Shown here: in pieces, positions 27,445-36,867 of the stretch
How the letters are laid out: each line of letters begins with the position of its first letter
How positions within the stretch are numbered: the first letter of the stretch is position 1
Assembly: GCA_028683835.1 (NCBI GenBank)
Contig: JAQUHB010000011.1
Span: forward strand, 1 to 64,000
Direction: 5' to 3'
Length of the DNA stretch: 64,000 nucleotides
Origin: Sulfurimonadaceae bacterium
GTDB taxonomy: Bacteria; Campylobacterota; Campylobacteria; Campylobacterales; Sulfurimonadaceae
Made by a program: the position numbers and the translations under genes
Notes under the pieces: model-generated
What the model saw: only the letters and a program-made list of their open reading frames with translations
What the model was told of the DNA's origin: nothing
The model's database searches: none

Positions 27445-28743
27445 ATGCTCCTCGGAAGAAGTATCAGAAAACAATTTTTTATACAGCTTATCATCGCTTC
27501 AGCATCCTTGATTTTGATCTTTACTTCCTTTGCTTATCTTTATATAGAAAGGTCAATATACAATGAAAAAAAAGATGAACTGATAAAATTTGCGCAAAAT
27601 ATCGCATCATTTAAATCCATTTCCGATGCAACAATGCTGAACCCTGAAACATTTATGGGACTCTCAGTCGAACTTGTACATCTCAAAGCTCAACCTGAAT
27701 ATGTTGATATGTATGAAAAAACAAAAGATGAAAGAACTTATCTAACACTTATCTACCCTCTCAGACTTCAGGATTTGAGTTATTTAAAAATCACAAGAGA
27801 TATAACTCCAACAAAAAAACTTTTAAATAACATTCTCAACTCTATATTCATTATTAATTCTGTAGGTTTTATTCTCATTATTTTGTATGCAATTGGGCTT
27901 TCAAAGATGCTTATAGCACCGGTCAACACACTTTCAAGAAGACTCTCAAATATGAATGAACATCTTATGCAAAATATCAAAATCGAAGAACTTCCAAAAG
28001 AATTTGAACCACTTGGTTTAACTATCAATCATCTTATAAATAGAGTTCAAAACTTTGTAAAATACCAAAAAGAACTCTTTATCGGAACTGCGCATGAGCT
28101 CAAAACTCCCCTTGCCGTCATCAAACTCAAGAATCAGGTAACACTTATTAAAAAACGTACACCTGAAGAATATATAGAAGCCTTGAAGACAACCAACAAA
28201 GCTGTTGATGATATGAATCACATTGTTTCCAATATTCTCAATATCGGTCGCCAAGAAGGCGCACAGTTAGAAAAACCTGTAGAAATTGATGTTATTTCTG
28301 TACTCAAAGAAAAAGCAAGAGATTTTACGCTTCTAGCAAACAATGAAAATAAAGAACTCATCATGCACTTTGAACCTGATCTTTTTATGGCAACACTTCA
28401 GATAAGTCTTTTAAATCAGATCGTTCAAAACTTTTTGCAAAATGCTCTCAAATTTACCCCTAAAGAAAAAAAAGTTTATATCAACAGTTTTCAAAACGAT
28501 ATTGGGCTTGTTATTGAAGTACTTGATGAGGGTTGCGGAATTGATGAAAGTGTTGATCTCTTCGCTCCTTTTAAACGTCAAGGAAATAAAAGTGGAGTCG
28601 GTCTAGGCCTTTTTTTGGCAAAAAGCGCTGCTGATGCGATTGGTGCAACTATAGAACTAAAAAATAGAACAGATGCCAACAGTGGAACAAGGGCGACCTT
28701 GACTATTATCTCTAAACTCTGCTGTCCGTTACACTTCAAATAA
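27445..28743 (+). CDS. Sensor histidine kinase, partner of the upstream regulator
   Basis: The 432-residue protein has membrane segments at about 12-33 and 133-155 flanking a small periplasmic sensor of about 100 residues. A HAMP-like linker follows, then a dimerisation domain with the H box GTAHELKTPLAV (214-225, phospho-accepting His217). The HATPase domain has the N box QNFLQNALKF, G1 DEGCGID and G2 GVGLGLFLAK. All catalytic motifs are intact. ATG at 27445. It probably phosphorylates the regulator encoded 134 nt upstream. The signal is unknown. Confidence 0.9.
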   Translation: MLLGRSIRKQFFIQLIIASASLILIFTSFAYLYIERSIYNEKKDELIKFAQNIASFKSISDATMLNPETFMGLSVELVHLKAQPEYVDMYEKTKDERTYLTLIYPLRLQDLSYLKITRDITPTKKLLNNILNSIFIINSVGFILIILYAIGLSKMLIAPVNTLSRRLSNMNEHLMQNIKIEELPKEFEPLGLTINHLINRVQNFVKYQKELFIGTAHELKTPLAVIKLKNQVTLIKKRTPEEYIEALKTTNKAVDDMNHIVSNILNIGRQEGAQLEKPVEIDVISVLKEKARDFTLLANNENKELIMHFEPDLFMATLQISLLNQIVQNFLQNALKFTPKEKKVYINSFQNDIGLVIEVLDEGCGIDESVDLFAPFKRQGNKSGVGLGLFLAKSAADAIGATIELKNRTDANSGTRATLTIISKLCCPLHFK

Positions 28744-28799
28744 ACTAAAGGTATATTTTGATATAAATCGAACTTATAAAATAATCATAAGGTTTTTGA

Positions 28800-29054
28800 A
28801 TGGCTTTACTAATAAATGATGAGTGTATCGCATGTGATGCATGTCGTGAAGAATGTCCGACTGTTGCTATTGAAGAGGGCGACCCACTTTACTACATTGA
28901 TCCAGACAGATGTACTGAGTGTGTGGGTGTTTATGATGAGCCAGCTTGTATCGCTGTATGTCCTGTTGAATGTATCGTTCTTGATAAGGATAACGTTGAG
29001 ACTATTGCAGAACTTCAATATAAATATAAAGCAATCCTAGCAGAAGAGGAATAG
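28800..29054 (+). CDS. fdxB: 2[4Fe-4S] ferredoxin (Alvin type)
   Basis: This 84-residue ferredoxin has eight cluster cysteines: Cys9, Cys12, Cys15, Cys19 in CIACDACREECP, and Cys38, Cys41, Cys50, Cys54 in CTECVGVYDEPACIAVCP. The enlarged CxxC-N8-CxxxCP second motif and the C-terminal helix identify the Alvin/YfhL type. An extra Cys58 is present. It lies between the sensor kinase and ppx, the same neighbourhood as fdxB of Campylobacter jejuni. It ends 1 nt before the ppx start. The electron partner is unknown. Confidence 0.93.
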   Translation: MALLINDECIACDACREECPTVAIEEGDPLYYIDPDRCTECVGVYDEPACIAVCPVECIVLDKDNVETIAELQYKYKAILAEEE

Positions 29055-29055
29055 T

Positions 29056-30519
29056 TTGGCAAAAATAACGGCTGTCATAGATATAGGATCCAATTCGGCC
29101 CGGATGGTGATCTATGAAAAGACAAGCCGTTTTGCTTTTCATCTGATTCACGAAGTAAAAAGCCGAGTTCGGCTTCCTGAAAATGCTTACCAAAATGGTG
29201 GTAACCTCCAACCTCAAGCAATACAAAGAACTTATGACGCTCTCGAAAATTTTTTGCATATAGCCGCTTCCTATAAGGCTAGAAAAATCCTTTGTGTTGC
29301 AACTTCAGCTTTGCGTGATGCTCCAAATAAAAATGAGTTTCTTTCTAAAGTAAAAAATGGTCTTGGACTCAATATTAAAGTGATTGATGGTCAAAAGGAA
29401 GCGTACTATGGAGCAATCGCTTGCTGTAATCTTTTGCCAAAATCTGATGCACTGACTATTGACATTGGCGGAGGTTCCACTGAGTTTTCGTATATCATCG
29501 ATGGAAAAGTTACTAATACTCTCTCCCTTGAACTCGGAACCGTAAGACTCAAAGAGCTTTATTTTGACAAAGATGATATCGAAGGCGCTAAAGCCTACAT
29601 CAATAAAGAACTGGATAAGTTAAGTAATATACCAATATCCAACCTAATGGGAATTGGTGGAACTTTTCGAGCTCTATCCAATGCAATTATGAAAGATATC
29701 AAATATCCTCTAAGCAAGCTCCATGCATTTGAGTCCTCAGCAAAAATGATGTCTTTATTTATAGATAAAGTAATGAATGCAAATGAAAAAGGTTTAAAAC
29801 GCTTATACATTAAACCAGATCGTTATGATGTCATTAAACCGGGAAGTCTCATTATCTCAGAACTTTTAAAAAGAAAAAGTGATATTTTAAAGTTTATCAC
29901 AAGTGGTGTAGGTGTCCGAGAAGGTGTTTATCTCAGCGACCTTTTAAGACACCAAAAAGAGATTTTTCCTGTAAACTTCAACCCATCTGTCAGATATCTT
30001 TTAGACTCTTATATTACTGATACAAATCATTCAAATCAGCTGGCTAAAGTTGCGCGAAAGATCTTTGAGCTCACGGCATCAACATATAATATCGATGAAA
30101 AATATAAAAGAGACCTTGTTATCGCAGCAAAACTCTCTCCCATTGGCTCAATGCTTCACAACTATTCAAGTAATCAGCACAGTTATTACCTCATTCAAAC
30201 TGCTCTTGAGTATGGATTTACACATAAAGAGATAATGCTTATAGCAACATTGACCAAATTTGCCAAAAGAAGAGCACCGTCATCTACACATTTTGATGAG
30301 TTTAAAAATATTTTGCCGGATGAGACAATAGCGGAGTTCTTAAGCTTTATTATTTCCCTCTCAAGTGCGCTACTAACACATAGACCACGAAATCTAAGCT
30401 ATGAATTCTCATTCGATAAAAATTGTTTGCATGTAAGCACAACTGAAAATATCTATCTTGCAAAAGAGAGTGTCAGGAATCTGCAGTTTCCAAAGGGAAT
30501 CAAAGTAGAGTTTATCTAA
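29056..30519 (+). CDS. Exopolyphosphatase / guanosine pentaphosphatase (Ppx/GppA)
   Basis: The 487-residue protein has the actin-like ATPase fold of Ppx/GppA, opening AVIDIGSNSARMVIYE (5-20). It has the phosphate loop TIDIGGGSTEFSY (about 135-147) and MGIGGTFRALSNA (about 198-210), followed by an HD-like helical C-terminal domain. It hydrolyses polyphosphate or pppGpp; the two cannot be separated by sequence. The start is TTG at 29056, one base after the fdxB stop. The stop codon lies inside a hairpin shared with the convergent bamA end. Confidence 0.92.
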   Translation: MAKITAVIDIGSNSARMVIYEKTSRFAFHLIHEVKSRVRLPENAYQNGGNLQPQAIQRTYDALENFLHIAASYKARKILCVATSALRDAPNKNEFLSKVKNGLGLNIKVIDGQKEAYYGAIACCNLLPKSDALTIDIGGGSTEFSYIIDGKVTNTLSLELGTVRLKELYFDKDDIEGAKAYINKELDKLSNIPISNLMGIGGTFRALSNAIMKDIKYPLSKLHAFESSAKMMSLFIDKVMNANEKGLKRLYIKPDRYDVIKPGSLIISELLKRKSDILKFITSGVGVREGVYLSDLLRHQKEIFPVNFNPSVRYLLDSYITDTNHSNQLAKVARKIFELTASTYNIDEKYKRDLVIAAKLSPIGSMLHNYSSNQHSYYLIQTALEYGFTHKEIMLIATLTKFAKRRAPSSTHFDEFKNILPDETIAEFLSFIISLSSALLTHRPRNLSYEFSFDKNCLHVSTTENIYLAKESVRNLQFPKGIKVEFI

Positions 30520-30527
30520 ACTCTACT
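30504..30527. terminator. Bidirectional hairpin between ppx and bamA
   Basis: AGTAGAGTTTA (30504-30514) and TAAACTCTACT (30517-30527) form an 11-bp inverted repeat around two bases (in practice a 4-nt loop), followed on the plus strand by CCTTTTAGCTTTT. The ppx stop codon is within the stem. It serves convergent transcripts. Confidence 0.7.
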
Positions 30528-30538
30528 CCTTTTAGCTT

Positions 30539-32761
30539 TTAAAATCTTTGTCCCATTGTAAATTCGAAGTGTGATATTTTATCACCTGATTGTTGATTTA
30601 GTGGATTTGCAAACATCAACTGGATTGGTCCAACTGGAGAGAACCATTCAAGTCCAAGACCATATCCCCCACGAGAAATCTCAGTTAATGACTTATCGCC
30701 GATAAATCCCCAGTCAAGATATGTCACAAGACGCATCTTGGCTTTTGGAACTAAAGGAAAACTTATCTCAGCACTATTTGAAAATGTTTCATTTGCACCT
30801 ATTAGTGTTGCATTATTGTCTTTTGGAGCAAGAGAATAAGAGGTATATCCTCTAACACTTCCGATACCACCCATATAGTATTTCTCTGCGATTGGTAGAT
30901 ATCCTGTATCCGTAGCATAGTTAAATCTTGCTTTGTATCTAAAGATGGCATCAAAACCAACTAAGTCTTTAAGCCCATAATACTTTCCAAATGTAGTAGC
31001 AAATTTTACAAAGTCAGCGTCTCCACCAAGTCCTGATTTTTCAACACTTTGACTTGCTGTAAACCCTTCACGAGGAAGGTAATAGTCATCTGTAGAATCC
31101 CAACTTGCACTTGCTATAACAGAGCTTTTTGAATAGCTTTGAAAATAATATGATCCATAAAGAGAAGTTGCATTAGCATCAACATTGCTATAGGTATTTT
31201 TAGAGTAGTTATACCCAAGATATCCGCTGATGTTTCTTGTAAATTTATGTCCTGCACCTAGACTGATCCCATTACTTGCCACCGTATAGTCTGTATATTC
31301 AGTTGATGACTGATAGAGTGAAAAGTTTCCACTAAAATCACTGTCATTAAGCTTTGGATTTGAAATTGAAAACGAGTAGTTATGAGTAAGTTGAGATTTC
31401 TCAAGTTTAACTCCGACATTGAGTCCTGATCCAAATATATTACGATCGCTTACAGCGATACTTAAAAGGATTCCTCCATAACTTCCATATCCTCCACCGA
31501 GTTGGATATTTCCTGTTGGAGTTTCTTTAACTTTTACGATAAGATCCATCGTATGGTCATCGATACGTTTTTCTTCGATAGTGTTACTTTCAAAATATCC
31601 AAGACGTCCAAGAGCATTTCTTGAATCTTTTAAGTCCGTCAAAGAATACATATCTCCCGGTCCAAGATAAAGTTCACGTCTTATAACACGATCCAACGTA
31701 CGAGTATTTCCAGAAATAATAACATTACGAATATGTACTTTTTCACCGGGAACAACTTTAAAGACAACGTCTACAGTGTGCTTATCTTTATCTTTTTTCA
31801 AGTCAGGCATAACATTTACAAAAGCATACCCGAGATCGGCGATAGCTGTCTTGATTCTTTCAGAGTCTTCACGGAAAGTTTTGATATTAAAAGCTTCATT
31901 TTTCACAAGCTTTAAAAGCTCTACAAGTTTCGCATTATCAATGACATCTTTTGTCTGCTCAATGTTGATTGAACTGATGCGATATACATCACCTTCTGTC
32001 ACTTGATAACTCATTTCCCCAGTATAATGATCGAAATTTACTCTCACAAATGGAGAGTCCACTTTTGCGTCCAAATACCCAAACTGCATATAATAATCAC
32101 GCATACGAAGAGGATCATATTCAAGATCTTCAATCTTTAGATCTCCACTGTTTCTGCCCCATAACCATCCTATAAATTGATGCTGTTTATTTGCAACGAC
32201 ATCATCAAAATCAGTACCTTTAAATCTATTCATACCGCTATATTTGATTTTTTCTATGATGATCTTTTCACCCTCGTTTGTCACAAACTTGATATGAATA
32301 CTGCCATTTTCTTGAACCTCTTTTTCCGCTTCGACAACAGAGTCTATTTTGCCTTCATGATTGAGTGAATCGATGATTCTTTTTTTAGCTGCTTCGATCT
32401 TTTGCTCATCATAAAGTGTACCGCGCTTAATCATAACAACATCGTTTAGAAAATCTTTGTCATCATCTTTATAGCCTTTAATCTCTACTTTTGAGATAAT
32501 CGGTTTTTCTTTAAAGTGGAACGTAACATTGCCATCTTCATTTGTGACATAGATATCTTCAAAATATCCCTGATCAAAATATTTTTTTATAGCGTCATTT
32601 ACTTTTTTGTCATTGAGATCTTCACCAACTTCCAAATCAACCATACGCATCGCTACATCTTTAGATATATGAAACAAATTGTCATAATTTATCTCTTTTA
32701 TTTTATCTGCGTAGAGCGTGACTCCCTCTAACATGGCAAGCGCCAAAAAGACTATTTTCAT
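30539..32761 (-). CDS. bamA: Outer-membrane protein assembly factor BamA
   Basis: BamA inserts beta-barrel proteins into the outer membrane. I place the start at ATG 32761, after AGGAAAT, where a signal peptide begins (MKIVFLALAMLEGVTLYA); the frame is open 25 codons further but that extension has no signal sequence. This gives 740 residues. Five POTRA repeats (about 22-400) precede a 16-strand barrel ending in FTMGQRF, with the terminal aromatic signature. The barrel has the conserved GSVRGY segment (VRGYTSYSLAP). It is transcribed alone, divergent from tyrA. Confidence 0.96.
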   Translation of the reverse strand: MKIVFLALAMLEGVTLYADKIKEINYDNLFHISKDVAMRMVDLEVGEDLNDKKVNDAIKKYFDQGYFEDIYVTNEDGNVTFHFKEKPIISKVEIKGYKDDDKDFLNDVVMIKRGTLYDEQKIEAAKKRIIDSLNHEGKIDSVVEAEKEVQENGSIHIKFVTNEGEKIIIEKIKYSGMNRFKGTDFDDVVANKQHQFIGWLWGRNSGDLKIEDLEYDPLRMRDYYMQFGYLDAKVDSPFVRVNFDHYTGEMSYQVTEGDVYRISSINIEQTKDVIDNAKLVELLKLVKNEAFNIKTFREDSERIKTAIADLGYAFVNVMPDLKKDKDKHTVDVVFKVVPGEKVHIRNVIISGNTRTLDRVIRRELYLGPGDMYSLTDLKDSRNALGRLGYFESNTIEEKRIDDHTMDLIVKVKETPTGNIQLGGGYGSYGGILLSIAVSDRNIFGSGLNVGVKLEKSQLTHNYSFSISNPKLNDSDFSGNFSLYQSSTEYTDYTVASNGISLGAGHKFTRNISGYLGYNYSKNTYSNVDANATSLYGSYYFQSYSKSSVIASASWDSTDDYYLPREGFTASQSVEKSGLGGDADFVKFATTFGKYYGLKDLVGFDAIFRYKARFNYATDTGYLPIAEKYYMGGIGSVRGYTSYSLAPKDNNATLIGANETFSNSAEISFPLVPKAKMRLVTYLDWGFIGDKSLTEISRGGYGLGLEWFSPVGPIQLMFANPLNQQSGDKISHFEFTMGQRF

Positions 32762-32871
32762 ATATTTCCTAAATTTGCATAATTTGAATAGTGATTTTAC
32801 CTCGAATGTGATTAATATTACGTTAGTTAAAAGCATTTTCAGTGTATCATTGAAATAAAAAAAGAGAAATT

Positions 32872-33702
32872 ATGAGAGTTGGAATAATCGGACTTGGTTT
32901 AATGGGTGGTTCATTGGCGCTGAGTTTAAAAAATATGCCATTTATAAGAGAGATCGTCGGTAGTGACCATAATAAAGAACACCAAAAACAAGCCCTAGAT
33001 CTCTCTCTTGTGAAGCAAATTGTTGATTTTCAAGAAATAAAAACGTGTGACATCATCATCCTTAGTGTTCCTGTTGATGGTATCATCTCTATCATCCAAG
33101 AGTTAAAAGATATTCCAAAAAATACAACTGTTATCGACTTTGGAGGGACAAAAGAAAAGATTGTAAACTCCATTCCTTCCGAGATTCGTAAAAATATTGT
33201 AGCCGCTCATCCGATGAGTGGAACTGAATTTTTTGGTCCATATGCGGCTATTGAAGAGCTTTATACTGATAAAGTAGTGGTACTTTGTGACGTGGAAGAT
33301 AGTGGAGAGCATCAAAAAGAGGTAGCGATACAACTTTTTGAAGCACTGCATATGAAGATAAGTTACATGCACGCACATGAACATGACCGTCATGCGGCGT
33401 TTATCAGCCATATGCCTCACGCTATTTCTTACTCTCTTGCAAATACCGTTATTAAGCAGGAAAACAGAGATGATATTTTAACTCTTGCAGCTGGTGGATT
33501 TCGCTCCATGAGCCGTCTTGCGAAAAGCTCACCTGCGATGTGGGAGGATGTATTTAAACAAAACAAAGGGAACGTTCTTGAAGCAATAGAACTTTTTGAA
33601 AAAGAACTCAAAAACTTTAAACAACATATCAAAGATGAGAACTGGCAAGATCTTCACAAAGATATGCAAGATGCAAACACTCTTTATAATATTTTTTCTT
33701 AG
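32872..33702 (+). CDS. tyrA: Prephenate dehydrogenase TyrA
   Basis: TyrA oxidises prephenate in tyrosine synthesis. The 276-residue protein begins with the Rossmann motif GIIGLGLMGGSLA (3-15). It has the prephenate-binding HPMSGTEFFGP (about 107-117) and the conserved HDRHAAFISHMPH (about 168-180) with the catalytic His. ATG at 32872 after AAAGAG. It ends convergently on batD with a 4-nt overlap of the stop regions (33699-33702). No chorismate mutase or regulatory ACT domain is fused. Confidence 0.95.
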   Translation: MRVGIIGLGLMGGSLALSLKNMPFIREIVGSDHNKEHQKQALDLSLVKQIVDFQEIKTCDIIILSVPVDGIISIIQELKDIPKNTTVIDFGGTKEKIVNSIPSEIRKNIVAAHPMSGTEFFGPYAAIEELYTDKVVVLCDVEDSGEHQKEVAIQLFEALHMKISYMHAHEHDRHAAFISHMPHAISYSLANTVIKQENRDDILTLAAGGFRSMSRLAKSSPAMWEDVFKQNKGNVLEAIELFEKELKNFKQHIKDENWQDLHKDMQDANTLYNIFS

Positions 33703-35153
33703 AACTTATACTTTTTTCTTAGCTCTTGGAGCTTTTTCTTATCTATATTCACATTTTGGCCAAGATAAGCTTTTCTCTCCAAAATCTCTATCATTTCTCG
33801 CACTTCATCATCCTCTTTGAACTCTATAAGTTTAGTAAGAAGTGCTTTTGTATCTTTGTGAGAAACTGGCGTTTCCCCTTTCTCTCTACGTAAATATGGC
33901 TTAAAGATCATAAATCCTACGCCAAGTAAAAATCCAATAAAAGCCGAAATTCCCATTGCGATATATGTGAACTCAGAAAAATCTTCAAAAAATGTTTTTG
34001 GATTTTGTAAAACTCCTTTTTCGATCTTGAGCGGTTCATCTTTTGCGCTAACACCGTTATTTCCAACAACATCTACATGTAAGGATTCACTGCGAAGCGT
34101 TTTTATTTCATGAGTCTTTGTATCAAAGTATTTGATCTCTATTGGCGGAATCGTAAAACTCTTCTCGCTTACAAATGCTATTTTTTTTGTATATTCACTA
34201 TGATACTCTCCACTTTTTATAAAGTGCTCAACTTTGGCATCATCTTCAAATACGGAAACATTTGCCACAAAAGGTTTAAGTGCTCCGATATCCTCAAAGT
34301 TTGCAGCTCCGCTTAAAGTAAGAGTTGCATTTGCAGCTTCGTTTTGGTTGACCTTTGTTTTATCTATGCTCATATTGAGTTTAATATCACTTCCGACAAG
34401 ATCCACTCCGCTAGGCAGTGCTTTAACATTCATATGTAAGCTGTTTGAAATATATCTATTCCATTTTACATCTCCTGCCGCACCGCCGAAAAAGTCATTT
34501 TTAAGCGTCTGCTGTGCTAAACTCATAGTCGCCGGCTTAAGTGTCAATTCACCCGCTTTTTGTGCGGCAAGAACATAAGTGATCTTTGTTACGACATAGT
34601 CTCCATCGACAATGTCAGGTTCTTGTTGCTGTTTTTTTATCCAAAGCCCGTTCATATCTGATGCCTCAAATTTAGAATCAAGCACCTTCATATCACGACG
34701 GATTTTAGAAGTAAGCGTTACACTAAAAGGTTCACCTACATAAACATCTTTTTTATCACTCGAATATTCCAGAGAGAATTTCTCTTTTGCATTTTTTGAA
34801 AGAGGATTGACATCGATCTTGATGGGTGCAGTTTTGAGAATTCCGTTGTCTGTTTTAATCAAAATAGGGTTGATAACACAAGAGTGTTCAGGCGCAAAAC
34901 TGTATGTAAGTGTAAGTGTTTTAGTAAATTTGCCATTGACTCCATTGATACTTGTTTGAGATGAAGTTCCCAAAACACTCACTCCACAAAGCGTAGTAAT
35001 GGATGGTTTTTGAAATCTGATATCGCTGATATGTAAGCTAAAATTAATAATATTTCCCGGAGTTATAGCGCTTTGATCAACATCAGCGCTCACACCTGCA
35101 AAAAGATTTGTGCTTAAAAATAAAGATGCTATTATCTTACCAAGGTTTTTCAT
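33699..35153 (-). CDS. BatD-like membrane protein (Bat operon)
   Basis: The 484-residue protein has a signal peptide (about 1-19, LFLSTNLFAGVSA). Tandem Ig-like beta domains follow in the periplasm (about 20-380), then one membrane helix (about 393-415) and a short cytoplasmic tail. This is the layout of BatD, the protein found with VWA proteins in aerotolerance operons. Function in those systems is incompletely known; a periplasmic scaffold role is inference. It overlaps the batB/batC-like gene by 17 nt. A TACATGTA element lies at 34074 (Leu-His-Val). Confidence 0.83.
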   Translation of the reverse strand: MKNLGKIIASLFLSTNLFAGVSADVDQSAITPGNIINFSLHISDIRFQKPSITTLCGVSVLGTSSQTSINGVNGKFTKTLTLTYSFAPEHSCVINPILIKTDNGILKTAPIKIDVNPLSKNAKEKFSLEYSSDKKDVYVGEPFSVTLTSKIRRDMKVLDSKFEASDMNGLWIKKQQQEPDIVDGDYVVTKITYVLAAQKAGELTLKPATMSLAQQTLKNDFFGGAAGDVKWNRYISNSLHMNVKALPSGVDLVGSDIKLNMSIDKTKVNQNEAANATLTLSGAANFEDIGALKPFVANVSVFEDDAKVEHFIKSGEYHSEYTKKIAFVSEKSFTIPPIEIKYFDTKTHEIKTLRSESLHVDVVGNNGVSAKDEPLKIEKGVLQNPKTFFEDFSEFTYIAMGISAFIGFLLGVGFMIFKPYLRREKGETPVSHKDTKALLTKLIEFKEDDEVREMIEILERKAYLGQNVNIDKKKLQELRKKYKF

Positions 35154-36867
35154 TTTTATTATCCTTTTGTGTTTTCGTCGTACCGAGTTTATACATATGC
35201 GTTGGAGTTCCGGAATTCAACCTTTGAAGCCATTTTTGCTCCTCTTTGTTACTCATACTGCTGTTACTTGGCTTGTTTACACTATTCTCTTCATTTTGCT
35301 GATCTTGCTTGTTTTGATTCTTTTGCTTCTCTTTGTCTTGCTGATTTCTATCTTGATTTTCTTTACTTTGATCTTTGTTTTGATCTTTGTTTTGCTGGCT
35401 ATTGCCTTGATTGTTCTTCTCTTTATTGGATTGATCTTGCTCTTTTTGATTTTGATCTCTATTCTGCTTGTTTTTCTCTTGCTGCTCTTTTAAAAGTTTT
35501 TCAACAATCTCTTTATTTATTTTTGCATCTGCGTCACTTTTGAGTGCGAGTGATTGCTTGTACATCTCCACAGCCTGTTGCAGTTCGCCTGATTTTGCAT
35601 AGCTGTTTGCAAGGTTATATAGAACTCCCGCCTGCTTCACTTTATCTGTTAAGTTCACTTTTTTGTAAATATCTGCGGCCTCAGAATATTTTTTATTTTT
35701 ATATAACGATGATGCAAGATTATAATTCGCCTCATTACTCTCATGATCTTTGAGATATTTTTTATACAAAGAGGTGCTTTCTTGAAAATCAGCATTCTCA
35801 TACGCTTTTTTTGCATCACCAAGGAGTTTAAAATCCAAAAGTCCCGCATGCGACGGTGTACTAGCCGCTAAAACAAGCCCAACAATAAAAGCACTCGGCA
35901 CATGCACAACTTCACGTTTACTCATAGAACTGATCGCTAGCAGTAAAAGAAACAAAGCAAATCCAATTGGAATATGAAAAAGTGGTATAAATTTTGTAAT
36001 CATTTGAGATTTTAAAGTTTTTTGCTGTACTTTTGTTTCTATCTCACTAAGCATCTTCTCTATATCACGATCAGAATTCACACCCTCGATGTACACGCCT
36101 CCGGTTTCAGTAGCCAGCGATGAAATAGAAGAATTAAGCTTAGAAATGATGATCTTTCCTTTTTGCATCACAAAACCTGTGTCAGATTTGATAGGAGCTC
36201 CCGAAGAAGTTCCCATGCCAAGCACAAACACCATAATATGATGTTCTTTAGCATAAGCAATCTCTTCGCTAAAGTCCGAATCATCTCCACCATCGCTGAG
36301 TATCAACAGATAACGTTTCTTTTGATCCTTCATGCTCTCATCGACACCTGAAAGAAGCTGCATAAAATCTGTGCCCTTTTCAGTGATAGAATTTGTAGAG
36401 AGTTGTTTGACAAGAAAAGAAACCGCGTCATGATCAAAACTCAGAGGTGACACAAGATAACCCGCCTTTGCAAATGCCACAACCCCAATACGTTCTGTTG
36501 GCGCAAGTGCTGCAAGAGAGAGTATCTTATGTTTTGCAAGTTCTAAGCGTGATGGATAAACATCGGTTGCAAGCATAGAATCAGAGATATCAAGCCCTAT
36601 CATGATATCTGCGCTCTTCGCCTGCACTTGTATTTTTCCATCAGGAATCACAGGCTCTGCAAGGGCAAAAATAAGCAGTATACCGATGATAAAGAAAAGA
36701 GCATTTCTTGCGCGAAGACTCAATCTCTTAGAGTTTACACGTAGTTTTTCCATCACTTCATCTGAGAAAAAAACTGCTTGCTTCTCCTTTTGTGATAAAA
36801 AAAGTGCAAATAAAATAATCAGCGGAGGTAACATATAATAGATAAATTCAGGATGCAAAAAGGTCAT
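35137..36867 (-). CDS. VWA-TPR membrane protein (BatB/BatC fusion)
   Basis: The 576-residue protein combines two Bat components. Residues 1-310 are BatB-like: two N-terminal membrane helices and a von Willebrand A domain with intact MIDAS motif DISDS (93-97). Two further hydrophobic segments (about 300-355) lead into a TPR region (about 360-455), as in BatC. A tail of about 90 residues is dominated by Gln, Asn, Lys and Asp, then an ordered end. Elsewhere BatB and BatC are often separate. It overlaps batA by 4 nt. Metal-dependent protein binding is expected from the MIDAS. Confidence 0.85.
   Translation of the reverse strand: MTFLHPEFIYYMLPPLIILFALFLSQKEKQAVFFSDEVMEKLRVNSKRLSLRARNALFFIIGILLIFALAEPVIPDGKIQVQAKSADIMIGLDISDSMLATDVYPSRLELAKHKILSLAALAPTERIGVVAFAKAGYLVSPLSFDHDAVSFLVKQLSTNSITEKGTDFMQLLSGVDESMKDQKKRYLLILSDGGDDSDFSEEIAYAKEHHIMVFVLGMGTSSGAPIKSDTGFVMQKGKIIISKLNSSISSLATETGGVYIEGVNSDRDIEKMLSEIETKVQQKTLKSQMITKFIPLFHIPIGFALFLLLLAISSMSKREVVHVPSAFIVGLVLAASTPSHAGLLDFKLLGDAKKAYENADFQESTSLYKKYLKDHESNEANYNLASSLYKNKKYSEAADIYKKVNLTDKVKQAGVLYNLANSYAKSGELQQAVEMYKQSLALKSDADAKINKEIVEKLLKEQQEKNKQNRDQNQKEQDQSNKEKNNQGNSQQNKDQNKDQSKENQDRNQQDKEKQKNQNKQDQQNEENSVNKPSNSSMSNKEEQKWLQRLNSGTPTHMYKLGTTKTQKDNKNEKPW

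Noticed and set aside
32762-32836. 25-residue upstream extension of BamA
   Set aside because: It lacks a signal peptide at its start; the signal sequence begins at the ATG at 32761, which has its own ribosome-binding site.
35110-35543. Plus-strand frames of about 125 residues rich in Leu, Ile and Phe or Asp, Cys and Tyr opposite the BatB/C-like gene
   Set aside because: They mirror the Gln/Asn/Lys-rich low-complexity tail on the minus strand; composition is an artefact and no start signals support them.
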